Source of the DNA: CAYXDO01 sp964463485
GTDB lineage: Bacteria > Myxococcota > Kuafuiibacteriia > Kuafuiibacteriales > Kuafuiibacteriaceae
Assembly: GCA_964463485.1 (NCBI GenBank)
Contig: CAYXDO010000107.1
Coordinates: 1 to 36,626, forward strand
DNA length: 36,626 nucleotides
Direction: 5' to 3'
Shown here: positions 1 through 7,162 of the stretch, one piece after another
Layout: each line of letters opens with the position of its first letter
How positions within the stretch are numbered: position 1 is the first letter of the stretch
Notes under the pieces: model-generated
Database searches by the model: none
What the model was told of the DNA's origin: nothing
The model's input: the letters and a program-made list of their open reading frames with translations, nothing else
Made by a program: the position numbers and the translations under genes

Positions 1-67
1 TCTTCGCGTCCCAAGTCTTGCCAGATCGTGCGCGAACTTTGGGAGAAAGAGACTATTCCGGCGTGCG

Positions 68-319
68 CTATGGGATATGGACATCATTCGCCGAGGCACG
101 GCCTATTCCTTCTGCGCGACCGCTTCTGCACCGACCAACACCTGGCGTCCGGTGACCCTGCCAGTACGGCTCAACGATGCCCCCTCTGGCCCCGATCACC
201 GCGTAGGGCAGCTCGGCGCGGTTGAGCGCGTTGAGCGCCCGCCGGGCATAGCGGGCCATCGGGATCCGCCCGCCGGTCACGGGGTCGGTCTCGAGGAGGT
301 CGCGAGCCGCGGCTTGCAT
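68..319 (-). pseudogene. nucleotidyltransferase-like N-terminal remnant
   Basis: The reading frame begins with an ATG and gives an 83-aa product. Its first half, ending in RAELPYAVIGA (about residues 34-44), resembles the start of nucleotidyltransferase-fold proteins, in which an alpha-helical stretch leads into 'PYAVIGG'. After that the sequence loses family character: the expected G-S/D-x-D active-site region is absent, and the frame runs into a low-quality tail that stops at 68. I read this as a decayed or truncated gene, probably with a frameshift near 180-200. The other explanation is a chance open frame in GC-rich DNA. No partner gene is visible. Assignment is weak. Confidence 0.33.
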
Positions 320-446
320 CGCACGATCGAGCCTAGCACATACTGGGCTCCGGCCGCGTTGATCGATGACAGCGACACCTTCGCTCGAGTTTCGGAGGGA
401 CGGCTTGAATTTGGGAGCACGCCGATCGCGTCGGCAAGGGTGGCTC

Positions 447-471
447 GCTGACAGTCCGGCTGACTGTCAGC
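447..471. promoter_or_regulatory. 10-bp perfect inverted repeat upstream of the 536 gene
   Basis: GCTGACAGTC (447-456) and GACTGTCAGC (462-471) are perfect complements around a 5-nt loop. A second nested palindrome, GGCTGAC-T-GTCAGCC, covers 458-472. So there are three related half-sites in 26 bp. It lies about 65 bp before the start at 536 and has no T-tract, so an operator for a dimeric regulator is more likely than a terminator. Inference only. Confidence 0.45.
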
Positions 472-535
472 CCGGCCTATGCGCGGAGGAGATGCGGAGG
501 ATCGGCCTGGCACGGGCGTTGAGAAGGATAAAGGC

Positions 536-1669
536 ATGATGACGCTATCCAACCTCACCCAGAAAATCTCCTCCTCCATCACCTCGAAGCTCGATTCGGT
601 AGAGCGTTCGGTTTTCTTGAAAATCGAGTCCGCGAACGCTTCGATCACCGAAAAAGCGGTCGAGGCGCGGGCGACCGTGAGCGACACCTTCGCGCGCGCG
701 AGCTCGTCGGCGCGCTCGGACTGGACGCTCGGCGTTTCGAGCGGCGCGGGTAGGGGTGCGGAGGCGCAAGCGCCTCGCCAGGCGGTGTCGAGCGGGGCGA
801 AGTTGGAAGGTCAGGCGCGGGGTCTCGACCCGGTCCAAGGCGGCGCCAAAGTGTACGACAAACACGGGGACACGAAGTACGACCTGAAGAATCCGGAGCA
901 GACGAAGCAACTCATCGCGGCGAGCCCGCAGCTCGACAACCTGGGCAAGACTGAGTACGACTCGGTACGTTGCGGCGGGGCGGCGATGATGAATGGCCTG
1001 TTGCTCGACGGAAATCATGCGAAGAACGCGGCGGCCATCGAGAAGACTGCATCGCAGGCGGGAGTGAGCCTTTCCAGGGAAGAGCGTTCGGCGCTCACGG
1101 CGATGAAGGCCGGATCGATGACGCCGAAGCAGGCGGCTACGACCCAGGAGCTGCTCGTGAAGCTCGGCACGGCAGGCGGCGCCAACATGCCGAACGGCCA
1201 CGTGCGCTATACCAACTCGGGGCTGACGCCGGTGGGTATGGCCGAGCTCGGCGCGAAGCTGCGGAAGAACGGAGGTTTCTCGGACTCGAAGCAAGTCGGC
1301 TTCCACGCGCAGAAGATGTCGAACGGAGCCACGCACTGGACCGTCTCGGTTTTGGCCAGGAACAACGCCAGGAACACGGCCGACTCATGGCCGGGAAACG
1401 ATGGGTACGCGCGTGTCGGGACGACGGACTCGACCTCCCGCTTGAACGTGAATGGGGCGCCCAACCCGGACTTCCGCGGTGAGTTCCACCTGACGAACGA
1501 AGCGGATGGTCGGGTCAGCTACGAAGTCGCGGGACGAATCACGGCGGCGGACGGCAGCGACACGGGTCGATACGAGCGCTATGCGAAGTCGGCCAGCGCG
1601 TCAGAGGCGCCCGCGTTCAGCACGTACAGCCGGTCAGTGCATTTGCGCTCGAACGGTCAGCCGATCTGA
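536..1669 (+). CDS. hypothetical protein, possible papain-like cysteine peptidase fold
   Basis: A 377-aa protein. The ATG at 536 is chosen over the upstream in-frame start at 479 because AAGGA (524-528) and AAAGG sit just before tandem ATG codons, and the upstream codons look non-coding. Residues 1-130 are Ser/Ala/Lys-rich and probably extended or helical, with no signal peptide. The C-terminal part has a Cys in a small-residue setting (RCGGAAMMNG, C146), a His before Trp (THWTV, H267) and an Asp before WPG (ADSWPG, D283). That order and spacing is typical of papain-fold and C39/C58-like peptidases or effector proteins. No family was recognised outright. It stands alone, with no operon partner. 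A protease or transglutaminase-like role is inferred only from these three residues. Confidence 0.7.
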   Translation: MMTLSNLTQKISSSITSKLDSVERSVFLKIESANASITEKAVEARATVSDTFARASSSARSDWTLGVSSGAGRGAEAQAPRQAVSSGAKLEGQARGLDPVQGGAKVYDKHGDTKYDLKNPEQTKQLIAASPQLDNLGKTEYDSVRCGGAAMMNGLLLDGNHAKNAAAIEKTASQAGVSLSREERSALTAMKAGSMTPKQAATTQELLVKLGTAGGANMPNGHVRYTNSGLTPVGMAELGAKLRKNGGFSDSKQVGFHAQKMSNGATHWTVSVLARNNARNTADSWPGNDGYARVGTTDSTSRLNVNGAPNPDFRGEFHLTNEADGRVSYEVAGRITAADGSDTGRYERYAKSASASEAPAFSTYSRSVHLRSNGQPI

Positions 1670-1795
1670 GGCTCGTGCCTGTCCGTTCCGTGTGCGCTCG
1701 GTGGGCTGTGGACGGGATCCTGTCCCGCCGTAGGAATCGGGTATGACGAATATTCTCCACTTCTCCGCTGGCCGTCGTGAGCGTGAGCGTCAACC

Positions 1796-1860
1796 GTGGG
1801 CGTGGACGTGGACGATTTCGTGGAGGTGGGCGAGAAACGTGGGCGTGGACGTGGACGATT
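1796..1860 (+). repeat. duplicated 22-nt GTGGAC-rich repeat
   Basis: The 22-nt unit GTGGGCGTGGACGTGGACGA+TT occurs at 1796-1817 and again at 1839-1860. Each contains hexamer-like GTGGAC units. It lies in the leader of the truncated IVP-like gene. Hexamer arrays recur at three other places in this window. Confidence 0.75.
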
Positions 1861-1919
1861 CGGAATGATATTCGAGCCCCTTTTTCGCAACATCGAACGC
1901 AAATGCCGATATCGGGTGC

Positions 1920-2249
1920 ATGCTCAACTACAAGAAACTCGACGTCTACAGGTGCTCCATCGAACACCTGGCGCTGGTGGCCAAAGTTCTTGATGCCCAG
2001 AAGGGTCGAAGAGGCAATGCGGATTTGATGGATCAACTCCGGAGGGCCGCGCTCTCCGTACCACTCAATATCGCGGAAGGCGTCGGTCGAAGCACCCCAG
2101 CCGATCAAGCGCGGCACCTACGTCCACGCCGGCACGCCGGCCCACCCACGAACTCGGATCGGTCAAGCCGGTGGTGGGGGGTCTCAGACCCGAGAGTCGG
2201 CGTCGTTATTTACCTTGATCAGGCCGAGTTCGTTCAGGTCGACGTCTGA
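1920..2249 (+). pseudogene. truncated four-helix-bundle (23S rRNA IVP-like) protein
   Basis: The first 66 residues match the four-helix-bundle family linked to 23S rRNA intervening sequences. Visible signatures are YKKLDVYRCSIEHL near the start and LRRAALSVPLNIAEGVGR, followed by STPADQARH. Family members run to about 115-125 aa, with a further two helices after this point. Here homology ends at about 2117, and the remaining 43 codons are unrelated sequence that runs into the 3' end of the antisense kinase gene. The gene is therefore 3'-truncated and probably non-functional. These genes are often found scattered outside rRNA operons; their role is unknown. Confidence 0.7.
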
Positions 2250-4082
2250 AACCTCGACCGGAGGAAGACTTACTCTCCCTAGGACTGTGGGCCTCGGTAC
2301 GGCGGACGTCAACCTGAGGGCGAGGCGTTCTCCGATGGCGCCCAAGCGATTCAAGAGATCGACCTCGTCCTTGAATCGGTGTTCGGGATCTCTTTGGTGC
2401 ATTCGATCAACGATCTCTTCGAAGGCCGTCGGAACTCGGACACCCAGGTCTTTCAGTCTCGGCGGCTTGTTCACAGCCACGTTTCGCAAGGTCTCTTCGA
2501 AGCTGTGTCCAGAGAACACACTCTTGCCACTCAGGGCCTCGACGAGAACCGTGGCCAGTGAGAACTGGTCGGCCCGAAAATCGACAGGCTTTCCAGCGAC
2601 GGATTCAGGGGCCAGATAACTGGGCGATCCAACCACACAACGCGAATCGGTCAGATTCGAAACAGGCACTTTTGCGATTCCGAAGTCGACGATCTTCAGG
2701 CGGTCGTCGGTGCTCAACATGATGTTCTCGGGTTTGATGTCGCGATGGACGACGTCATGGGAATGGACATATTCGAGCGCATCAACGAGCTTGTATGCCA
2801 TCGTCAGAGCTCTCGAGAACGAAAGCGTCTTGTGTCGTTGGAGCACCGAGCGCAAGGTCGATCCCTTCACGAGCTCCATGACGAAATACACCCGTTGTTG
2901 GCTCGAATCGGTCTCGATGTCATAGATGGCCGCGATATGGGGATGCTGCAACCTAGCTGCAACGGATGCCTCTCGTTTGAAGCGCTCGAGCACCACGGAG
3001 CGCGATTCAAAACCTGGATCGACGTTGACGACCTTGATGGCGATCTCGCGTTCCAGCACGGGATCATAGGCTTCGAAGACCTCCCCCATTCCACCTTTTC
3101 CGAGCATTCGGCGCAGGTGATAACGCCCGAGCATTGCGGTACCGCCCGTGACTCCACCCGAAGGTGTGCGCTCAGGGTGGGGCTCTGCAGATCGAATCGG
3201 CGTACCTTGGGCCGGTTGCCGGAAGGAGTCCGCGGGAGGTCGCACGTCGACCGAGTGCTGTCCGCGATCGAAGGGTGTACGAAACCCACCTGCGCTTCGA
3301 ATCGATGAGGCAGCCTTGAGCATGTCTTGCCGAAGCTCGGCAGGCGGCCGAACACCGTGAAGCGGGCTACTGGGAGGAGTTGCTTGCGGTTGGACCGGCC
3401 TAGTAAGAGGCTGCACATCGACCAGAGGAGTCGCCTCGCCGTCGCCCAGTGGCTGGATCGCCGACAGAGACTCCTGAATATCGATCTCGAGGCTAATCTC
3501 TTCTTTGGATACAACTGTGACGGGCTCATGCTCCGATGGCGGGACCAGGCGGCTGACGGGAGGACGCACGCTGCCGCTGGGCGTTCGCGGTAGTATGCCG
3601 GACGCTTCATGCGGCGCGGAAGGCGGAGGCGCGGCGGGAGCTGGAGTCGCGACGGGGGGTGTCGGCGCCACGGCACGATGTTGAGCGTCCCTTCGTGTTC
3701 GCCGCTCGAAGCGCTCGCGAAATACTTCCTTGACCTCGCGTTTGAGCACCTCGGCGGTCAGGGGCTTCATCAGGAAACTACAGGCGCCTGACTTGATGGC
3801 ATCGACGACGTCGGGGATCGTCGTCTGATGGGCGACAGCGATGACATCCGTATCCAGCCCACTGTGCGCGATCGCGTCGAGAATATCGCGGCCCCCGAGC
3901 ATCGGCAGGTGATATTCGACAACGATGAGATCAACCGGATGAACGCCCAAGATCTGAATGGCGGAGAGGCCGTTCGGAACGCCGACGACCTCGTATCCCA
4001 GAGCTTGAAAGAGCTCGACCAAGGCAACTCGGAGGCCTTCCTCATCTTCAACCACCAAGATTCGACCTAAAAACATCGGCAT
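2184..4082 (-). CDS. receiver domain fused to Ser/Thr protein kinase
   Basis: A soluble 632-aa protein; no membrane segment is visible. The ATG at 4082 or 4076 is preferred over the TTG at 4103, because GAGAGA lies at the right distance before 4076. Residues 4-125 form a CheY-like receiver with acidic residues V-E-D-E-E (about 11-15) and the conserved Lys of MKP (K106). The phospho-acceptor position is Glu (VVEYHLP, E56) where Asp is expected. Residues about 130-315 are a Pro/Ser/Thr-rich linker. Residues about 317-590 are a PknB-type kinase with GKGGMG glycine loop, IAIK lysine, HRDIKPEN and DFG. The kinase should be catalytically competent. The receiver probably cannot take phosphate and may be locked in an active-like state. 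It stands alone, divergent from the FNR-like gene. Confidence 0.93.
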   Translation of the reverse strand: MPMFLGRILVVEDEEGLRVALVELFQALGYEVVGVPNGLSAIQILGVHPVDLIVVEYHLPMLGGRDILDAIAHSGLDTDVIAVAHQTTIPDVVDAIKSGACSFLMKPLTAEVLKREVKEVFRERFERRTRRDAQHRAVAPTPPVATPAPAAPPPSAPHEASGILPRTPSGSVRPPVSRLVPPSEHEPVTVVSKEEISLEIDIQESLSAIQPLGDGEATPLVDVQPLTRPVQPQATPPSSPLHGVRPPAELRQDMLKAASSIRSAGGFRTPFDRGQHSVDVRPPADSFRQPAQGTPIRSAEPHPERTPSGGVTGGTAMLGRYHLRRMLGKGGMGEVFEAYDPVLEREIAIKVVNVDPGFESRSVVLERFKREASVAARLQHPHIAAIYDIETDSSQQRVYFVMELVKGSTLRSVLQRHKTLSFSRALTMAYKLVDALEYVHSHDVVHRDIKPENIMLSTDDRLKIVDFGIAKVPVSNLTDSRCVVGSPSYLAPESVAGKPVDFRADQFSLATVLVEALSGKSVFSGHSFEETLRNVAVNKPPRLKDLGVRVPTAFEEIVDRMHQRDPEHRFKDEVDLLNRLGAIGERLALRLTSAVPRPTVLGRVSLPPVEVSDVDLNELGLIKVNNDADSRV

Positions 4083-4577
4083 TCTCTCTCGGTCAGCGGG
4101 CAATTAGCAAGGAACGCGCCACAAGTCGGGAGTTTGGATCATTCTTTGGGGGTTCGGTCCTGTCGTGAATCACCGCGGATAAATTCATGTGAGTCCGCTG
4201 AAAATCCTCAGGCGGCTCCCCCAGCGAGGGCACTGGAGCGCGCGAGCTCCCGGCGAGTACGCCCCAGGAGACGGGGGCGTTTCGAAAAGCGGGGCAAAGT
4301 ACGAGTCATGATCTTCGGACCCTTGACAAAGGCAAGCGGGACATATCGCCAGGGATACGTCGGTCCAGAGGGCGTGCGCTTGCCCGGAGAAGGTCGGTTC
4401 GAGTGAGCTCCCCGCTCGATGAGGACCACCAACTCGTGCCGTGGACGATCCGCCAGCCACGCTGGCTTGGCTCGCGGTGCTTCCCGAGGCCAGCGCGCGT
4501 TGTACGCGATGAGTTGGTGGTGGAATTCGTGCGGTGGCGCGGCGAGCTCTCTCGTGATAGGGTCGTGCTGCGCTGGC
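4083..4577. other. divergent intergenic region between kinase and FNR-like genes
   Basis: About 495 bp with several open frames on both strands, none with recognisable protein character. It should hold the promoters of both flanking genes. A TTGACA at 4323-4328 has no convincing -10 partner at 16-18 bp. No clear FNR box (TTGAT-N4-ATCAA) was found. Confidence 0.5.
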
Positions 4578-5261
4578 ATGAAGGCGAGGACTCCAGATTG
4601 CTCACGATGCTCGGTCCGCGAGCGGCACTTCGAAGGGCCCGCAGAGGTGGAGAGCCTTCGCGCTGTCGCGAAGGCCGTTTCGGTCCGAACTTACCGTGAT
4701 CGCCAAACCCTGTGCGTCGAGGGCCACGACGCCGAGCGAGTCTTCTTCATTCGCGCCGGGGCCGTTCGGCTGACCCGCGTGGAGCCTGATGGGTCCGAGA
4801 TCCTCCTCGGCTTCGTCGGTCCTGGAGGCGCGCTTGGGATCGAAGCGTTGTTCTCCAACGAGACGTCGACGACCGCGACCGCCTGCGGCGTGGTCGATTG
4901 CTGCACCGCCAGCGTCGCCGACCTGCGTTCGCTCCTGCCCGCGAACCCTGGCCTTCTGCTCGCACTCCTTCGAATGGTCCATGAAGACCTCGTCGGGCTG
5001 CGGGCCCGGGTCGCGGAGCTCTCGAGCTGGAACGCGGAGCAACGCGTCGCTCGGTTCCTCGTCGAGACGCTTCCGATCTGGCAATCGATGGTCCCTGCTT
5101 TCACTCAGGCGGACGTGGCTCGTTCGCTTGCTCTCACACCGGAGACTCTGTGCCGGGTGCTCGGTGAGTTTCGGCAGCTCAACTGGGTTCGTGGGCAAGG
5201 TCGCTCGCTCGCCGTCCTCGAACGCGAGGAGCTCGAGCAAATTTCGGTGGGTAGGTCTTAG
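4578..5261 (+). CDS. CRP/FNR-family transcriptional regulator, FNR-like Fe-S sensor candidate
   Basis: A 227-aa CRP/FNR protein. The ATG at 4578 gives the usual family length; the open frame extends further upstream without family similarity. An N-terminal beta-roll (about 25-120, with VFFIRAGAVRLTRVEPDGSE), a dimer helix (about 128-150) and a C-terminal winged HTH (TQADVARSLALTPETLCRVLGEF) are visible. Aligned by eye to E. coli FNR, C8, C11 and C109 fall on cluster ligands C20, C23 and C122, while the position of C29 is His17. The recognition helix reads E-T-L-C-R where FNR has E-T-I-S-R. It is therefore likely to sense oxygen or NO through a [4Fe-4S] cluster, perhaps with 3Cys/1His ligation. 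The gene converges on the ETF/EMO operon, a plausible redox-controlled target. Confidence 0.85.
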   Translation: MKARTPDCSRCSVRERHFEGPAEVESLRAVAKAVSVRTYRDRQTLCVEGHDAERVFFIRAGAVRLTRVEPDGSEILLGFVGPGGALGIEALFSNETSTTATACGVVDCCTASVADLRSLLPANPGLLLALLRMVHEDLVGLRARVAELSSWNAEQRVARFLVETLPIWQSMVPAFTQADVARSLALTPETLCRVLGEFRQLNWVRGQGRSLAVLEREELEQISVGRS

Positions 5262-5272
5262 GCCCTGGAGGA

Positions 5273-5300
5273 TCCCTACCGTCGCCTTGGGACGGTGGGA
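5273..5300. terminator. hairpin between convergent FNR-like and etfA genes
   Basis: TCCC(T)ACCGTC at 5273-5283 pairs with GACGGTGGGA at 5291-5300, with one bulged T and a 7-nt loop. It sits 12 bp after the FNR-like stop codon and before the convergent etfA end. No U-tract follows, so it may be a weak or bidirectional terminator. Confidence 0.45.
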
Positions 5301-5398
5301 CCCATGTACTCAGTGCATCCGTGAAAAGAATGGGAATGCTGCGAGGTATTTCCTTACGGTGCAGGCAAGTCTTGGGCTCTGGAGCTCGACCCGGCAGC

Positions 5399-6328
5399 TC
5401 AGTCTTCTTCGAGCGCTCGGAGGAGGGCGGGGATCACGGCGTACAGGTCGCCCACGACGTTGTAGTCGGACTCGGCGAAGATCGGCGCTCCGGGGTCCGT
5501 ATTGATCGCGACGACGACTCGCGACTCTCTCATCCCGACGATGTGCTCGAGCTGGCCCGAAATCCCGAGTGCGACATAGAGCTCCGGGCGAATCGTATGT
5601 CCGGAGAGTCCGACCTTGGCGTCGGATGGAAGCCACTGTAAATCGTCCGTCACCGGTCTCGAGGCGCCGACCTCACCCCCGAGGGCCCTCGCCAACCGGG
5701 TGACAATCTCCAGGTCTTCGCGCCGTCTGAGTCCGCGGCCCGCGGCTACCACGACGCTCGCCTTCTCGAGCAGCACTCCGCTGCCGAGCCGGGCTCGAAC
5801 ACTCAGGCGTTCGACACGCGGGGAGACCGAGAGCTCGAGCTGACTCGTCGTACCGATACGGCCAGCCGTTCGGGCGGGAGGGTCGAAGCGGCCTGGCATC
5901 ACGGTCGCGAGCTCGGGCCTGGCGGATATCCTTTGAGTAGCAACGAATCTCCCGAGTACGTCGCGCTCCGCGACTAGAGCTCCACCGTCGAGGGCGAGGG
6001 CCTTGGCGCGAGTCACACACGGGACGCGCAGCTTCTGCCCGAGTCGCGCTGCGGCCTCTGTGCCCTCGCGGGTCCCGCCAATCAGCACCACCGTCGGCGA
6101 AAGCGAGGCGACGACCTTGGCCAGCGTCGATGCGGCGAACGCCGCTTCAGAGGCGCCCCTAACCCAGATCGCATGATCGATTCCGTACTCGAAGGGTGGA
6201 GGCGCACGACCCGGAGCGATGGCGACCATGACTAACCGACCTCCGCTCGCATCTGCCAGGGCTCGTCCCGGAGCTACGAGCTCGAGCGCCAAGTCCTCTC
6301 GCTCGGAGTAGACGACGACGTCACTCAT
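5399..6328 (-). CDS. etfA: electron transfer flavoprotein subunit alpha
   Basis: A 309-aa EtfA. The ATG at 6328 (MSDVVVYSERE) overlaps the etfB stop in an ATGA, and the longer upstream frame lies inside etfB, so this start is firm. The N-terminal half is the EtfA/B Rossmann-like domain. The C-terminal half carries the FAD-binding signature: AGRGL, SRPVTDD, VGLSGHTIRPELYVALGIS, HIVGM, VVVAINTDPGAPIFAESDYNVVGDL. The usual QTGK is LSGH here, a substitution near the flavin. With EtfB it accepts electrons from acyl-CoA dehydrogenases. Its neighbours (an acyl-CoA dehydrogenase and a membrane Fe-S oxidoreductase) indicate that the electrons go to menaquinone in the membrane. It is the last gene of the minus-strand operon. 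Confidence 0.95.
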   Translation of the reverse strand: MSDVVVYSEREDLALELVAPGRALADASGGRLVMVAIAPGRAPPPFEYGIDHAIWVRGASEAAFAASTLAKVVASLSPTVVLIGGTREGTEAAARLGQKLRVPCVTRAKALALDGGALVAERDVLGRFVATQRISARPELATVMPGRFDPPARTAGRIGTTSQLELSVSPRVERLSVRARLGSGVLLEKASVVVAAGRGLRRREDLEIVTRLARALGGEVGASRPVTDDLQWLPSDAKVGLSGHTIRPELYVALGISGQLEHIVGMRESRVVVAINTDPGAPIFAESDYNVVGDLYAVIPALLRALEED

Positions 6329-7116
6329 GGATCGAGCGCTCCGTCGGCCCGCAAGCTTCGAACGAGTCGCGCGGCGGCCTCGTCCGGATCGGCACCTTCG
6401 AGCTTGATTCGCCTTCTGATTTTGGCGGGTGCGACGACACGGAGAGTCTCGGTTTGGCGCAGCGATTCGGCGCAGCTGCCGCGCAGCGCCGAAAGCTCCG
6501 AGACGGGCTTCAGCACGCGCGGCTTTCTCGAAGCGCCGAGCACCTGCAAGACGCTCGGGAGGCGCGGGGATGTTGATTCGTGACCGATCGTGACGACCGC
6601 CGGAAGTCGGCATCGGACGGTCTCGATGCGATCTTCGAGAATACGTTCCGCGACCATCCGGTCACCCTCGACCTCGAGTTTCGAGACATAAGTCACCGCA
6701 GGCAGGTCGAGCGCTTCGGCGACCCTCGGACCCACCTGTTGATCGAAGCGGTCGATCGAACCCTCCCCGAAGAGGATGAGGTCGCCGGGGACCTCCGTGA
6801 GCGCCGCCGCGAGGATCGTCGCGGTCGCGAGCGCGTCGGCGGCCCGCGCGCTCCCGTCGATGAGGAGAAGGATTTGGTCGACACCCATGGCGAGGACTTT
6901 GAGCTCCAGCTCGCGGGGAGGCTCCCCGTCGACCAGCGAGACCGCGATGAGCTTGCCCCCGCACCGCTCCCGAAGGCGAACCGCCTGTTCGACGGCGTGC
7001 TCGTCCAGCGTCGAGATCCGCAGTGGCGCTGTGTCGAACCTGGGCGCGCCCGTCTGAGGGTCTGCGCGGAGCTGCGCGACGTCAGGACAAAAGCGGATGC
7101 ACACGATGATATTCAT
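6325..7116 (-). CDS. etfB: electron transfer flavoprotein subunit beta
   Basis: A 263-aa EtfB starting MNIIVCIRFCPD. The ETF beta fold is clear: STLDEHAVEQAVRLRE (helix following the first strand), LAMGVDQILLL, ATILAAAL, LILFGEGSIDRFDQQVGPRVAEAL and LPAVTYVSKLEVEGD, matching the AMP-binding loop region of EtfB. It forms the heterodimer with EtfA, whose start overlaps this stop by 4 nt (translational coupling). It lies 46 bp after the EMO-like gene. The electron acceptor partner is most likely that EMO-like protein. Confidence 0.95.
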   Translation of the reverse strand: MNIIVCIRFCPDVAQLRADPQTGAPRFDTAPLRISTLDEHAVEQAVRLRERCGGKLIAVSLVDGEPPRELELKVLAMGVDQILLLIDGSARAADALATATILAAALTEVPGDLILFGEGSIDRFDQQVGPRVAEALDLPAVTYVSKLEVEGDRMVAERILEDRIETVRCRLPAVVTIGHESTSPRLPSVLQVLGASRKPRVLKPVSELSALRGSCAESLRQTETLRVVAPAKIRRRIKLEGADPDEAAARLVRSLRADGALDP

Positions 7117-7162
7117 GACGAGGTCTTTTGCGGGCGGGTCCAGACTGGGTTGATGGGACGGA

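Noticed and set aside
508..523. Sigma-54-like promoter TGGCACG-N4-TTGAG
   Set aside because: The -12 GC is GA, and the predicted transcript start would fall on the start codon at 536.
4323..4336. TTGAC-N4-GCAAG as a possible FNR box
   Set aside because: Only the left half matches; the right half has several mismatches, and no -10 element is placed properly.
4208..4579. 123-aa minus-strand frame upstream of the FNR-like gene
   Set aside because: Arg/Pro-rich composition with no family character; overlaps the FNR-like start; typical of GC-rich non-coding DNA.
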